Counted from the first letter of the stretch, positions 1 through 11,293 are shown. The stretch: DNA of 64,000 nucleotides from Terrimesophilobacter bigeumensis (GCF_039537265.1 NZ_BAABAE010000001.1:1-64000); one strand, 5' to 3'. Program-made: numbers and translations. The notes: a model not told the origin generated them from the sequence alone.

Positions 1-70
1 AACTAGACAGCTCCAACTCGACTACGGAGGTCTCTCCTACGTCAACAACGATCCGGGTCAGTACACCTAG
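1..70 (+). CDS. C-terminal fragment of an unidentified protein (5' end outside window)
   Basis: The frame beginning at base 2 is open from the window edge to a TAG at 68-70 and encodes about 22 residues ending ...LSYVNNDPGQYT. It is probably the tail of a + strand gene converging on the minus-strand gene at 102. The fragment is too short to assign a family, and its being coding at all is inferred only from the open frame and its position. Confidence 0.4.
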   Translation, partial: TRQLQLDYGGLSYVNNDPGQYT

Positions 71-101
71 CCCGGGCGCGATCCGCCCCACCGCCGGCCG
101 C

Positions 102-827
102 TCAGTCGTTGTTGCGCCCAGGCACCGGTGCGATATGCCCTTTGTAACGCTCAGCCCGCCGCTCGAACTCGGCCCGGTCGGCCTCGCTCAGCATGAAGTC
201 GCCGTGATAGGCGACCGACAGGTATTCGGGCTCCCAGCCGAGTGAGGCGACCGCGGCATCCGACGCCGCCGTGAGGATGCCGGTCTGGTCCTGGGTGAGG
301 TCGAGGATGGTGAACTGCAGGCTGCCGCGGCTCACCTCGGGCGGCTGACCGGCGAGCACCCAGCGGCCTTGGGTCTCGAGGGTGAACCCGCCGAAGTCCT
401 GGATGCCGGCCGGCCCCTGAACGTTGGCCAGGGCAGGTTCGCCGAAACCGTGATGCTTCATGATCTTCGTGACAATGGCGACCGCGCGGTCCTTGTCGGC
501 CCGGTCGCGCAGGGTCGCCGTGGTCTGCCAGGTCACGCTGTCCCAAGTGTTGAGCAGCGAGGTTCCGTGGTACCGGTTGGATACGCGCTCGGTCACCGCC
601 TCGCCCTTCGCGACCCACTCGAAGCCGAACTCGGCCGTGATCGCCTCCCGGATGTCTGCCATCGCGGCGTCGACGCGCGGCTCGAGCTCCTCAATGGTCT
701 GGTTCTGCAAAATCTGGTCCGTCGACACCTGCGGCACTCCGGGGAACTGACTCCACGGGTCGGGCGCGGGAGCGAACGCGCGCGCGAGGGCGATGCCGCC
801 GAAGGTGCAGCCGATCGCGGTGATCAC
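102..827 (-). CDS. Hypothetical membrane-anchored or lipoprotein, start codon uncertain
   Basis: The 241-residue frame starts at GTG 827, but the same frame stays open upstream to 962. The upstream codons encode a basic stretch (KRFFAWRWWRGWRG) and a hydrophobic run that continues into TAIGC. Together they look like a signal peptide with a lipobox-like end, or a membrane anchor. No ATG, GTG or TTG exists in that extension; an ATT codon at 935-933 follows an AAGGGG stretch. The gene lies directly downstream of ccsB, so it may be the last gene of the cytochrome c operon. The mature part has no motif I can name; a resemblance to actinobacterial LppA-like lipoproteins is only a guess. Confidence 0.75.
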   Translation of the reverse strand: MITAIGCTFGGIALARAFAPAPDPWSQFPGVPQVSTDQILQNQTIEELEPRVDAAMADIREAITAEFGFEWVAKGEAVTERVSNRYHGTSLLNTWDSVTWQTTATLRDRADKDRAVAIVTKIMKHHGFGEPALANVQGPAGIQDFGGFTLETQGRWVLAGQPPEVSRGSLQFTILDLTQDQTGILTAASDAAVASLGWEPEYLSVAYHGDFMLSEADRAEFERRAERYKGHIAPVPGRNND

Positions 828-921
828 CGCGAAGACAAGCCAGCCCCTCCAGCCGCGCCACCACCGCCAGGCGAAGAAGCGCTTCGCCGCGGATGGTCGC
901 CGAGGCGCCGGCCTCCGAGGT

Positions 922-1908
922 TCAGAGCCCTGAATAAACGTGCAGCCCCTTGAAGAACAGGTTCACGATCGTGTAGTTGAACGCGACGGCGCCCATGCCC
1001 ACGAGGGCGAGCCAGGCCGAACGGGTGCCGCGCCAGCCGCGGGTCGCCCGCGCGTGGATGTACCCGGCGAACAGCACCCAGATGATGAAGGTCCAGACTT
1101 CTTTGGTGTCCCAGCCCCAGTAGCGGCCCCAGGCGCGCTCCGCCCAGATCGAGCCGGCGATGAGGGTGAAGGTCCAGAACACGAAACCGACGACGATGAC
1201 CCGGTAGGCGAGGTTCTCGAGCCTCTCGGAGTCCGGCATCGTACCGAGGAAGCGCAGGCGGCTGAGCCGGTCGGCCTCACGGCGAGTCTGCAGCAGTTGC
1301 ACGATCGAGAGCCCTGCACCGACCCCGAAGAACGCGGTGCCGAGCGTCGCGACGAACACGTGGATGATGAGCCAGTACGACTGCAGCGCCGGCGGCAGCG
1401 GCGTCACGGCGACGTAGAAGTTGACCGTGCCGACGCCGAGCACGACGAGCGAGAACCCGGTGATGTAGGTGCCGAGGAAGCGCAGGTCCTGCCAGAACTG
1501 GATGAACAGGAACACCCCGACGACGATGCCGGAGGAGACGAGTGAGAACTCGAACATGTTCGACCAGGGCACGTGCCCGTCGGCGAACCCCCGGAGCACC
1601 GCACCGGCGACGTGCAGCACCCAGGCGATGGCGGTGAGCGAGAAGGCGGCCCGCTCCATGCGGCGGCTGGGGCCCCCGGCCGGTTCGGCATCCGCAGCCG
1701 TTGTCGTCGGACGCTGCAGGGTCGCGACGATGCCGCCACCGGATGCCGCGACGGCGCCGCCCTCGCGCGCGACTGCTGCCGTGGCCTTGGTGGTGGACTC
1801 CGCCGAGCGCTTGGCGAGGTCGAGCGTGAAGAACACGAAGGCGATGAGGTACACGGCCATCGCCGAGTAGATGGCGACGAGGGAGTACGACGCGAAGGTT
1901 TCGGTCAC
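922..1908 (-). CDS. ccsB: Cytochrome c biogenesis protein CcsB/ResC (system II)
   Basis: This 328-residue polytopic membrane protein is the haem-handling partner of ResB in system II cytochrome c maturation. It carries the haem-binding WWD-type motif WGWDTKEVW at about residues 264-272, followed by the conserved HAR/GWRG segment, and has about eight predicted membrane spans. An Ala/Gly/Thr-rich linker around residues 40-80 separates the first span from the rest, as in other actinobacterial homologues. Its start lies 10 nt beyond the resB stop, so the two are cotranscribed. With ResB it is expected to move haem across the membrane and attach it to apocytochromes. Confidence 0.95.
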   Translation of the reverse strand: MTETFASYSLVAIYSAMAVYLIAFVFFTLDLAKRSAESTTKATAAVAREGGAVAASGGGIVATLQRPTTTAADAEPAGGPSRRMERAAFSLTAIAWVLHVAGAVLRGFADGHVPWSNMFEFSLVSSGIVVGVFLFIQFWQDLRFLGTYITGFSLVVLGVGTVNFYVAVTPLPPALQSYWLIIHVFVATLGTAFFGVGAGLSIVQLLQTRREADRLSRLRFLGTMPDSERLENLAYRVIVVGFVFWTFTLIAGSIWAERAWGRYWGWDTKEVWTFIIWVLFAGYIHARATRGWRGTRSAWLALVGMGAVAFNYTIVNLFFKGLHVYSGL

Positions 1909-1918
1909 GGGCTCCAGC

Positions 1919-3539
<1,621 letters not shown>

Positions 3540-3556
<17 letters not shown>

Positions 3557-4295
3557 AGGCTCCGATCACCGCCCCGAGGGACGAGACGATGGCCTGCCAG
3601 AGGCCGGTGACCATGAGTAGTCCGATGGCGACGAGCATGACGCCCCCGACGATGTTGACGACCCGGATGTTGCGCTTCAGCCAGGCGACCGACCCGCTCA
3701 CCCAGCCGAATCCGAGCGCCACGAGCAGGAAGGGGATGCCGAGGCCGAGGCAGTAGACCGCGCCGAGCAGAGCGCCGCGCGCCGGCGAGCCGCCGTCGAG
3801 GCTGAGGGCGAGCACCGCGGCGAGGGTCGGGCCGATGCAGGGCGCCCAGCCGAGGCCGAAGACGACCCCGAGGAATGGGGCGCCGGCGAGCCCGGTGGCG
3901 ATGCGCCAGCGCGGTTTGATGGTGCGCTGCAGGAAGGTGAACTGCCCGATGAAGACGAGGCCCATGACGATGATGATCACGCCGGCGATGCGGGTGATCA
4001 GGTCGAGCCATTGCTTCAGCAGCAGCCCGGCCACACCGAAGACGAGGCCGAAGGTGACGAAGACGAGGCTGAACCCGACCACGAAGAGCAGCACGCCGAG
4101 CAGCAGACGGTTGCGATTGGAACGATCGGTCGCCCCCTCCCCGCTGCCGGTGAAGCCGCCGACAAAGCCGAGGTAGCCGGGAACGAGCGGCAGGATGCAC
4201 GGCGAGACGAAGGAGATAAGTCCGGCGAGCAGGGCGATCGGCACGGCGAGGAGGAGGTTGCCGCTCAGAACGAGCTCGCCGATCGGGTTGATCAC
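3540..4295 (-). CDS. ccdA: Cytochrome c biogenesis protein CcdA (thiol electron carrier)
   Basis: The 251-residue protein has six membrane spans and the two conserved cysteine motifs of the DsbD/CcdA family, SPCILPLVPGY near residue 30 and APCIGPTL near residue 155. CcdA carries reducing equivalents from cytoplasmic thioredoxin across the membrane to keep apocytochrome cysteines reduced. The start chosen is GTG 4295, which overlaps the TGA of the upstream thioredoxin-like gene as GTGA. A longer reading in this frame up to 4976 is Arg-rich shadow sequence from the upstream gene and is not used. Confidence 0.94.
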
Positions 4296-4894
4296 TTCTC
4301 GCCCTCGGCGACGAGCGTCTTGATGATCGCATCGAGGATCGACGCGGCCGGGAGCTGACCGAGGATGCGTGCTGCGACCCTGCCCTCGCGATCGAGCACG
4401 ATGGTGGTCGGCAGTGCGCTCGGCGCCACCGTGCCGGCGAAGGCGAGCTGAACCGCAGCGGTCTTCGCATCGATCACCGAAGGGTAGGTGACGCCGTAGG
4501 TCCTCGCGAAGGCGAGGGAGGTCCCCGGCTCGTCGTAGGTGTTGACGCCGAGGAACACCGCCCCCTTCTCCGACCATTTCTGGGAGAGCTTCTCGAGCTC
4601 GGGAGCCTCGACGCGGCACGGGGCGCAGTAGCTCGCCCAGAAGTTCACGACGAGCACCTCGCCGAGGTAGTCCTCGCTGGAGACATCGAGCCCGGCATCC
4701 GTGACCCCCTCGAACTCGACCTTCTGCGTGCGCTGGTCCTGCTCGATCTCGAGCACACTGCCGTCGCCGGCGACGTAGTTCTTGTTGCCGCCTGAACCGT
4801 AGTCGAGCGCGAGCTGGTCGGTGGTGCAGCCTGCCAGCGCGAGCGTCGCAGCGGTCGCGAGCGCGGCCAGTCCCAGAATCCTGCGCCCGCGCAT
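4292..4894 (-). CDS. TlpA/ResA-like thiol-disulfide oxidoreductase lipoprotein
   Basis: A 200-residue lipoprotein. Residues 1-23 form a signal peptide with lipobox LAGC and the lipidated Cys at 23. The thioredoxin-fold active site is WASYCAPCR (CxxC), followed by the cis-Pro segment ALPTTIV. It would reduce the haem-binding cysteines of apocytochromes outside the membrane, fed by CcdA encoded just downstream. Its ATG at 4894 overlaps the upstream stop by 1 nt (TGATG), and its own stop overlaps ccdA, so the block is tightly coupled. Confidence 0.93.
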   Translation of the reverse strand: MRGRRILGLAALATAATLALAGCTTDQLALDYGSGGNKNYVAGDGSVLEIEQDQRTQKVEFEGVTDAGLDVSSEDYLGEVLVVNFWASYCAPCRVEAPELEKLSQKWSEKGAVFLGVNTYDEPGTSLAFARTYGVTYPSVIDAKTAAVQLAFAGTVAPSALPTTIVLDREGRVAARILGQLPAASILDAIIKTLVAEGEK

Positions 4895-5538
4895 CAGACG
4901 GCCCCGGTGTCGACGGCCTGGGCGAGCAGGTCTGCGGCCGGATCGCGGTAGCCGACCTCGGCGAAGGTGTCCCCACGCCGCTCGAAGGTCGTGATGCTGG
5001 AGAGGCTGCAGCGGCGCTGACGCGGATCGTGCCACAGGCGACGACCGGCGAGCTCGCTCGTCAGGGTCCAGATGGGGAGCTGGTGGCTCACGAGGACGAC
5101 GTCACCGCTCTCGGTGCCGCTCCAGGCGTCGTCGAGCGCGGCCAGCATCCGGTCGGCGATCGAACGGTACGCCTCCCCCCAGCTCGGGCGGAACGGGTTG
5201 ACGACCCACGGCCAAGACTGCGGGCGCAGGATGACCTGCGGGCCGAACTCGAAGGTGCGGCCCTCGAAACGGTTGGTCGGCTCGATGAGTCGCTCATCGG
5301 TCTCGACAGGTATTTCGAACAGTTCGGCGAAAGGCCGGGCCGATTCCTGCGCGCGCTGCAGCGGGGAAGCGACGAGCCGCGTGACCGGACGCCCGTCGGC
5401 CTTGACGGATGCTGCTGCCGCCGCCGCCATCCGCGTGCCCAGCTCGGAGAGGTGGTACCCCGGCAACCGTCCGTAGAGCACGCCGTGGGGGTTGTGAACC
5501 TCCCCATGGCGGACCAGGTGGACGAGTGATGCGGGCAC
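4894..5538 (-). CDS. Histidine phosphatase family protein (phosphoglycerate mutase-like)
   Basis: This 214-residue cytoplasmic protein begins with the phosphohistidine motif HLVRHGE at residues 7-13 and has the second catalytic His in VLVSHQLPIW. These are the marks of the histidine phosphatase superfamily; the substrate cannot be told from sequence. The start is GTG 5538. It is the first gene of the cytochrome c maturation operon, a common position in actinobacteria, and overlaps the tlpA-like gene by 1 nt. It diverges from aspS across 40 nt. Confidence 0.88.
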   Translation of the reverse strand: MPASLVHLVRHGEVHNPHGVLYGRLPGYHLSELGTRMAAAAAASVKADGRPVTRLVASPLQRAQESARPFAELFEIPVETDERLIEPTNRFEGRTFEFGPQVILRPQSWPWVVNPFRPSWGEAYRSIADRMLAALDDAWSGTESGDVVLVSHQLPIWTLTSELAGRRLWHDPRQRRCSLSSITTFERRGDTFAEVGYRDPAADLLAQAVDTGAV

Positions 5539-5566
5539 CCATCCATCCTAGGTAAGTCCTGCCCGG

Positions 5567-5572
5567 TAAACT
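5567..5572 (+). promoter_or_regulatory. -10 box for a leaderless aspS transcript
   Basis: TAAACT lies 6 nt before the GTG start of aspS at 5579, with no separate Shine-Dalgarno spacing. This matches the TANNNT plus 6-7 nt arrangement of leaderless actinobacterial transcripts. No convincing -35 box is visible. Confidence 0.5.
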
Positions 5573-5578
5573 TCGGGA

Positions 5579-6886
<1,308 letters not shown>

Positions 6887-6916
6887 CGACCCCAGGTCGA
6901 GCGGCCGACGAGCGGG

Positions 6917-6941
6917 CGCCTCTGCGTCGCTTGGGGAGGCG
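6917..6941. terminator. Possible hairpin between convergent aspS and response regulator genes
   Basis: The 118-nt convergent gap holds a modest stem, CGCCTC pairing with GAGGCG across a 13-nt loop. There is no U-tract, so its role as a terminator is only suggested by position. Confidence 0.3.
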
Positions 6942-7004
6942 ATCACCGGGTGGTTCGCCGTGGCACCTCACTCGCCTGGTCGCATCAGGACTCGTGTCGA
7001 CACC

Positions 7005-7682
7005 CTAGTCCTGGGCGGGGGCGGGCTCCGCGACGCCGTGCTCGTATGCGTAGATCACGGCCTGCACGCGATCGCGCAGCTCGAGCTTCGCGAGCACGCG
7101 GCCGACGTGCGTCTTCACTGTCGTCTCGGACACGAAGAGCGTCTCGGCGATCTCCGCGTTGGTGAGGCCGCGGGCGAGCAGCCACAGGATATCCTGCTCG
7201 CGGGGCGTGAGCCGCGTGAATCTTTCCGTCGAGACCGGCGTCACCGGCGCCCGCTGCAGGAACGCCGTGATCATCCGCCGTGTGACGCTCGGGGCGAGCA
7301 GCGATTCGCCGGCGTGCACCGAGCGGATGCCTGAGACCAGCAGTTCCGGCTGCACGTCCTTCAGCAGGAAGCCGCTGGCGCCCGCCTGCAGCGCGTCGTA
7401 CACATACTGGTCCATGTCGAAGGTGGTGAGCATGACGACGCGGGTGCCGGCACTGATCGCCGGATCGGCGACGATGCGCCGGGTGGCCTCGATGCCGTCG
7501 GTGCCGGGCATCCGAACATCCATGAGCACGATGTCGGGTTGCAGGATCCGGGCCTGGGCGATCGCGTCGTCCCCGTCGATCGCGTCACCGAGCACTTCCA
7601 GGTCGGGTTCGATCTCCAGGATCATCCGGAACCCGCGCCGCACGAGGGCCTGGTCGTCGGCGATGAGGATGCCGATGCTCAC
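7005..7682 (-). CDS. NarL/FixJ-family response regulator
   Basis: The 225-residue protein has an N-terminal receiver domain with acidic pocket D9/D10 and phosphoacceptor D55 (VLMDVRMPG), and a C-terminal LuxR-type helix-turn-helix (LTPREQDILWLLARGLTN, then VSETTVKTHV). The ATG at 7682 overlaps the stop of the histidine kinase gene at 7679, so the two form a coupled two-component pair. Its targets are unknown; the divergent membrane protein gene at 9108 is the natural candidate, with a small palindrome between them. Confidence 0.94.
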   Translation of the reverse strand: MSIGILIADDQALVRRGFRMILEIEPDLEVLGDAIDGDDAIAQARILQPDIVLMDVRMPGTDGIEATRRIVADPAISAGTRVVMLTTFDMDQYVYDALQAGASGFLLKDVQPELLVSGIRSVHAGESLLAPSVTRRMITAFLQRAPVTPVSTERFTRLTPREQDILWLLARGLTNAEIAETLFVSETTVKTHVGRVLAKLELRDRVQAVIYAYEHGVAEPAPAQD

Positions 7683-8890
7683 GCTGCACCTCCGCCTGTG
7701 GCCTGTGCGATGGTCGCCCGTGCGCTGGTCGCCTGGGTGGTGGCATCCCCGCCCGCGGCATCCTGTGTGCGCGGCAGGCGTGCGATGAGTTCGAACCCGC
7801 CCCGCTCGCGCGGGCGGGCGATGAGCGTGCCACCGTACAGCGAGACGCGCTCCCGCATGCCGAGGAGGCCGTGGCCAGGCTCGGTGTGCGGGGCGACGGC
7901 GGATCCGTCGTCCCGGATCGTGATGACGATGTCGTCCGCACCGTGGGTCACCGTCACCTCGACCTCGTGCGGCGACACCGCATGCCGGAGCGCGTTCGTG
8001 AGGCCCTCCTGGACGATGCGGTACGCGGTCAGGTCGATCCCTGGCGTCGATTCCGCTCCGTCGCCCACCACGTGAGGGGTGACGGGAAGGCCGGCATCCC
8101 GGAACTTCGCCACGAGCGCTTCGAGCTGGTCGAGGCCAGGGGCGGGATGCCGGTCGAAGTCATCGTCATCCTGGCGCAGCATCCCCACGACCCTCCGCAT
8201 CTCGACGAGCGCCTCCCGTCCGACAGCCTCCACGGTCTCGAGCGCCTGGCGCTCGGCGACCTGGTCCGAAGTGAGCCGTCGACGCACCGCGGATGCCTGC
8301 ACCGTCATCACACTCACGCTGTGCCCGATCACATCGTGCAGTTCCCGGGCGATGCGGTTGCGCTCCTCGACCGCAGCGCGCGCCTCCAGCTCCGTGCGTA
8401 CGGCACGCCGCTGCGCGACATGCAGAACCTGGCTGCGCACGAGCGCCCCGACGAGCCAGGCAACCACCCACGGCGAGAACCAGCCGAGCTGCTCGAGGCG
8501 CATGAGCGGCGTCGTGACGATCGGGTCGAAGAGGTCCCACGCGACCCACAGCGCGGCGAGCAGCACGAGCCCCCACCACGACCTCCGCCGGTCGACGTAC
8601 CGGCCGACCGAGTAGCCGGCGATCATGCCCGGCAGGGCGACCCCGAGCCCCTCCGGCGCGCCGAAGATCGCGAACTCGATGACGCTGACAGCGGTGATCC
8701 CGGCCAGGCACCATAGCGGTGTGACGCGGCGGATCACCAGGAGCAGCCCCGTGATCACGTAGACCGCGGCCTCGGCGGCCGGCGGGCCCTGCAGCTGGGT
8801 GGCGTTCACGCCCCAGAACGCCTCGAGGATGCCCGAGACGGCAACCGCGACGGCGATCGCGATATCAAACGCCCAGCTCCGAGGCCTCAC
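7679..8890 (-). CDS. Sensor histidine kinase, NarX/DesK-like (HisKA_3)
   Basis: A 403-residue kinase. About five hydrophobic segments occupy the first 170 residues with only short loops, so it probably senses a membrane or cytoplasmic signal. The dimerization and phosphotransfer motif is RIARELHDVIGHSVSVM, with the phospho-His in ELHD near residue 205. The ATPase domain has NALRHA (N box) and GHGLLGMRERV (G box). The start is GTG 8890. It is cotranscribed with the response regulator that follows it with a 4-nt overlap. Confidence 0.93.
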   Translation of the reverse strand: MRPRSWAFDIAIAVAVAVSGILEAFWGVNATQLQGPPAAEAAVYVITGLLLVIRRVTPLWCLAGITAVSVIEFAIFGAPEGLGVALPGMIAGYSVGRYVDRRRSWWGLVLLAALWVAWDLFDPIVTTPLMRLEQLGWFSPWVVAWLVGALVRSQVLHVAQRRAVRTELEARAAVEERNRIARELHDVIGHSVSVMTVQASAVRRRLTSDQVAERQALETVEAVGREALVEMRRVVGMLRQDDDDFDRHPAPGLDQLEALVAKFRDAGLPVTPHVVGDGAESTPGIDLTAYRIVQEGLTNALRHAVSPHEVEVTVTHGADDIVITIRDDGSAVAPHTEPGHGLLGMRERVSLYGGTLIARPRERGGFELIARLPRTQDAAGGDATTQATSARATIAQATGGGAA

Positions 8891-8950
8891 GCTCTCACCG
8901 TACGACGTGTCCCACGTGCGCGCATCCTCCTAGCGCAGGACCCCCGCATT

Positions 8951-8965
8951 GTCATCGCGAATGAC
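8951..8965. promoter_or_regulatory. Small palindrome in the divergent kinase/membrane-protein promoter region
   Basis: GTCAT-CGCGA-ATGAC is a perfect 5-bp inverted repeat with a 5-nt centre. It sits 60 nt upstream of the histidine kinase start and about 150 nt upstream of the membrane protein start. NarL-type regulators bind short inverted repeats, so it is a candidate site, without other support. Confidence 0.3.
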
Positions 8966-9107
8966 GTCGCCCGACGAGACGACCGGTGTGCGGACCTACC
9001 GGATGACGCGAAGATCGTCAGCCCTCACGACGCGCACCGGGGGCACGGGCTCCTACCGTTCGGAGTGCGGCCCGAGATCCGGGCGGCTCACCCTCGGGGA
9101 GGAAGCA

Positions 9108-9746
9108 ATGTCCACATCCATCGTTCCACGCTCCGCCGGCCTCGGCCTGCTCGTGTACGTCCTGGCGACCTTCATCGCCTTCATGCTCTCCGGGGCGCCC
9201 GGCGGCGACTACTCCGACGCGAAGATCGTCGACTACATCGCTCCGTCGCACGCCACGGTCGCCTTCATCGTCTGGTACGTCGCCGCACTGGGTGCCCTCG
9301 CGCTCGTCGTGTTCGGTGCGGGCCTGCGCCGAATCCCCGGCATCGGCCAGCCGCTGTCCGCTCTCGCCACCGTCGCCGCCGCCCTCAGCGTGGCCGGGTC
9401 CTTCCTGGCCGGTGGCGTGGCGGTCGGGATGGTGGAGGGTGGCAGCGCGGTGCAGCAGCAGGCCCCGCACAGTGCGGTCTACCTCCTGACCGAGATCGGA
9501 AACCTGCTCGCGGTGTGCGGACCGGCCCTGTCCGTCGGTGTGATCGCGATCGTGCTCGCCGTGAAAACCCGGATGCCGGTCTGGGTGCGCGTGGTAGCGG
9601 TGGTCGGCGGTGTTTGCGGCATCCTGGCGCCGTTCTTCTTCACGTATTTGATCTACGTGATCGCCGCGCTCGCACTGAGCGTCGCCTTCATGACCGAACG
9701 GGCGGTGAGGGATCGGAAGCCGGAGCAAGCCGCCTCCATCGTGTGA
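9108..9746 (+). CDS. Integral membrane protein of unknown function
   Basis: The 212-residue protein has about six hydrophobic segments and a short charged C-terminal tail. ATG 9108 is preceded by a strong Shine-Dalgarno sequence (GGGGAGGAAGCA ATG), which decides the start over longer readings from 8949. It contains no catalytic motif that I recognise and resembles DUF4386-type membrane proteins only in size and topology. It diverges from the NarL-type two-component genes, which may control it. A strong stem-loop follows at 9771. Confidence 0.85.
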   Translation: MSTSIVPRSAGLGLLVYVLATFIAFMLSGAPGGDYSDAKIVDYIAPSHATVAFIVWYVAALGALALVVFGAGLRRIPGIGQPLSALATVAAALSVAGSFLAGGVAVGMVEGGSAVQQQAPHSAVYLLTEIGNLLAVCGPALSVGVIAIVLAVKTRMPVWVRVVAVVGGVCGILAPFFFTYLIYVIAALALSVAFMTERAVRDRKPEQAASIV

Positions 9747-9770
9747 GACACACCGCTGCGCTCCACCGGA

Positions 9771-9803
9771 CACGCCACTGCTCCCCTGGGGAGCAGCGGC
9801 GTG
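9771..9803. terminator. Bidirectional stem-loop between convergent genes
   Basis: CACGCC-A-CTGCTCCCC pairs with GGGGAGCAG-C-GGCGTG around a one-base loop, a 16-bp stem with one mismatch. It sits between the + strand membrane protein gene and the minus-strand DUF1508 gene. There is no long U-tract on either side. Confidence 0.65.
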
Positions 9804-9814
9804 AGCAACCCGTT

Positions 9815-9994
9815 CTAGGTGAGATCCTCGATCTTGGCGCCGCCCGCGTTCTTGATCACGGACTCCGCCGCGCTCTTGGCGGATGCCTTGGCCACGTAGT
9901 TCTCGCTCACCGCGAGCGTCTGGCCGTTGCTCGCGACGATGCGCCAGAAGTACGGCTGGCTGGTGGACTTGCCCTTGACGATCTGGATCTTCAT
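9815..9994 (-). CDS. DUF1508 (YegP-like) small protein
   Basis: A 59-residue protein starting MKIQIVKGKS and containing the DUF1508 signature YFWRIVASNGQTLAVSE followed by a Ser/Ala-rich helix (KSAAESVI). An ideal Shine-Dalgarno (AAGGAG, 7 nt before ATG 9994) confirms the start. DUF1508 proteins are small alpha/beta proteins of unknown function, often induced by stress. It is a single gene, with the stem-loop at 9771-9803 just past its stop. Confidence 0.9.
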   Translation of the reverse strand: MKIQIVKGKSTSQPYFWRIVASNGQTLAVSENYVAKASAKSAAESVIKNAGGAKIEDLT

Positions 9995-10107
9995 GGTCGT
10001 GCTCCTTAAGTCCGCCCCTGATGACGGTTGGACTCATCCTAAGCACTGCCGTCGGCGACGCAACGGTCAACGTGACGAAGGTACTGCATCCGCCGATCAG
10101 GGTGCCG

Positions 10108-10368
10108 TCAGGATGCGCCGAGGATCGCGGCGCGCAGGGCCGCCGGGTCGACATGCCAGTGCGCGTGCTCGACACCGTCGACGAGGATGACCGGGATCTG
10201 CTCCCAGTAGCGTTCATGCAGCTCGGGGTCGTCGAGAATGGACAGCTTCTCGACCTCGACCTCCGCCGAGGAGCCGAGCTCGGCGATGACGCCGTCGATC
10301 ACGCCGGCCGCGACGTCGCACAGATGGCAGTCCGGTTTTCCGATGATGGTGAGCTGGGTGTTGGCCAC
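10108..10368 (-). CDS. Glutaredoxin family protein (DUF836-like)
   Basis: An 86-residue thioredoxin-fold protein with the redox motif PDCHLC (Cys14 and Cys17) and the cis-Pro region QIPVILVDG. It is probably a small cytoplasmic thiol oxidoreductase; its partner is unknown. It diverges from the HAD-family gene, with starts about 36 nt apart, so the two share a promoter region. Confidence 0.88.
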   Translation of the reverse strand: MANTQLTIIGKPDCHLCDVAAGVIDGVIAELGSSAEVEVEKLSILDDPELHERYWEQIPVILVDGVEHAHWHVDPAALRAAILGAS

Positions 10369-10404
10369 ACTGCGAGCTTAGTTCGCGCGGCTAGCATGGT
10401 CGGA

Positions 10405-11166
10405 ATGGCCTCGACCCCGACCGCGCCGACCGGCGGATGCATCATCGCGTTCTTCGACGTGGACAACACGCTCCTGCGCGGCGCGAGCATCTACCACCTC
10501 GGACGCGGGGCGTTCCGGCGCGGCATGCTCACGGTCCGCGACCTGCTCGTCTTCGGCTGGCAACAGCTTCGGTTCATCGCGGTCGGCGAGAACAACCTGC
10601 ACCTCGAGCGGGTGCGCGAGCGCGCACTCGAACTGGCCGGCGGCTACTCGGAGGCCGACCTCGTCGAACTCGCCAACGAGGTCTACGACCGCTACATCAG
10701 CCCGAAACTCTGGCCGGAGTCGGTGGCCCTGGCGAACGACCACCTCGCCCGCAGTCACCAGGTCTGGCTCATCACAGCGACCCCGACGGCGATCGCGAAG
10801 GTCATCGCCGGAAGACTGGGTCTCAGTGGGGCGCTGGGCACCGAGATCGAAGCCGTCGACGGCATCCTCACCGGTCGTCTCGTCGGCGAGGTCCTCCACG
10901 GCAGGCGAAAAGCGGATGCCGCCCACGCACTCGCCACTCGTCTGGGCGCCGACCTCACCGAGTGCTGGGCGTACTCGGACTCCCGCAACGACATCCCGCT
11001 GCTCGGTCTCGTCGGGCATCCGGTCGTCGTGAACCCGGATGCCGCTCTCGCGCGCCACGCGAAGACGCACGGCTGGCTGCAGCTACGGCTCCGAGCATCC
11101 AGTATCCGGGCGGCACGGAGATCGGGGAAGGAAGCGGGCGGCGACAAAAAACGCCAGGCCGACTAG
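10405..11166 (+). CDS. HAD-IB family phosphatase (SerB-like)
   Basis: The 253-residue protein has HAD motif I FFDVDNTLL (nucleophile Asp18, acid Asp20), a helical cap region, motif II Thr in LITATPT, and motif III/IV in WAYSDSRNDIPLL. It belongs to the HAD-IB group that includes phosphoserine phosphatase and 1-acylglycerol-phosphate-like hydrolases; the substrate is not determined. A TAGCAT box at 10392-10397 lies exactly 7 nt before ATG 10405, favouring that leaderless start over the ATG at 10396. Its last codons form part of a terminator for the opposing gene. Confidence 0.9.
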   Translation: MASTPTAPTGGCIIAFFDVDNTLLRGASIYHLGRGAFRRGMLTVRDLLVFGWQQLRFIAVGENNLHLERVRERALELAGGYSEADLVELANEVYDRYISPKLWPESVALANDHLARSHQVWLITATPTAIAKVIAGRLGLSGALGTEIEAVDGILTGRLVGEVLHGRRKADAAHALATRLGADLTECWAYSDSRNDIPLLGLVGHPVVVNPDAALARHAKTHGWLQLRLRASSIRAARRSGKEAGGDKKRQAD

Positions 11167-11173
11167 CCTGGCG
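11146..11173 (-). terminator. Intrinsic terminator for the bS22 gene, overlapping the HAD gene stop
   Basis: On the minus strand CGCCAGGC pairs with GCCTGGCG around a 6-nt loop and is followed by TTTTTT. The run of six A on the + strand encodes Lys codons at the end of the HAD phosphatase, and the HAD stop codon TAG spans the loop and stem edge. This is a textbook Rho-independent terminator for the small minus-strand gene. Confidence 0.85.
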
Positions 11174-11194
11174 TCCTTCGCAGCGAACTCGTCG

Positions 11195-11293
11195 CTACTT
11201 CTTGTTGCGGCGCTGGTGACGCGTTTTGCGAAGCAGCTTGCGGTGCTTCTTCTTCGCCATGCGCTTGCGACGCTTCTTGATTACTGAACCCAT
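11195..11293 (-). CDS. Ribosomal protein bS22 / AURKAIP1-COX24 domain protein
   Basis: The 32-residue, extremely basic peptide begins MGSVIKKRRKRMAKKKHRK and ends RRNKK. It matches the actinobacterial AURKAIP1/COX24 small protein, shown in mycobacteria to be a small-subunit ribosomal protein (bS22). It is too short for ordinary gene callers. An intrinsic terminator lies 22 nt past its stop. Its position next to a BldC-type gene is conserved in actinobacteria. Confidence 0.93.
   Translation of the reverse strand: MGSVIKKRRKRMAKKKHRKLLRKTRHQRRNKK

Noticed and set aside
8949..9107. Longer start for the membrane protein at 9108
   Set aside because: The upstream codons are Thr/Arg-rich and not membrane-like, and the strong Shine-Dalgarno is directly before ATG 9108.
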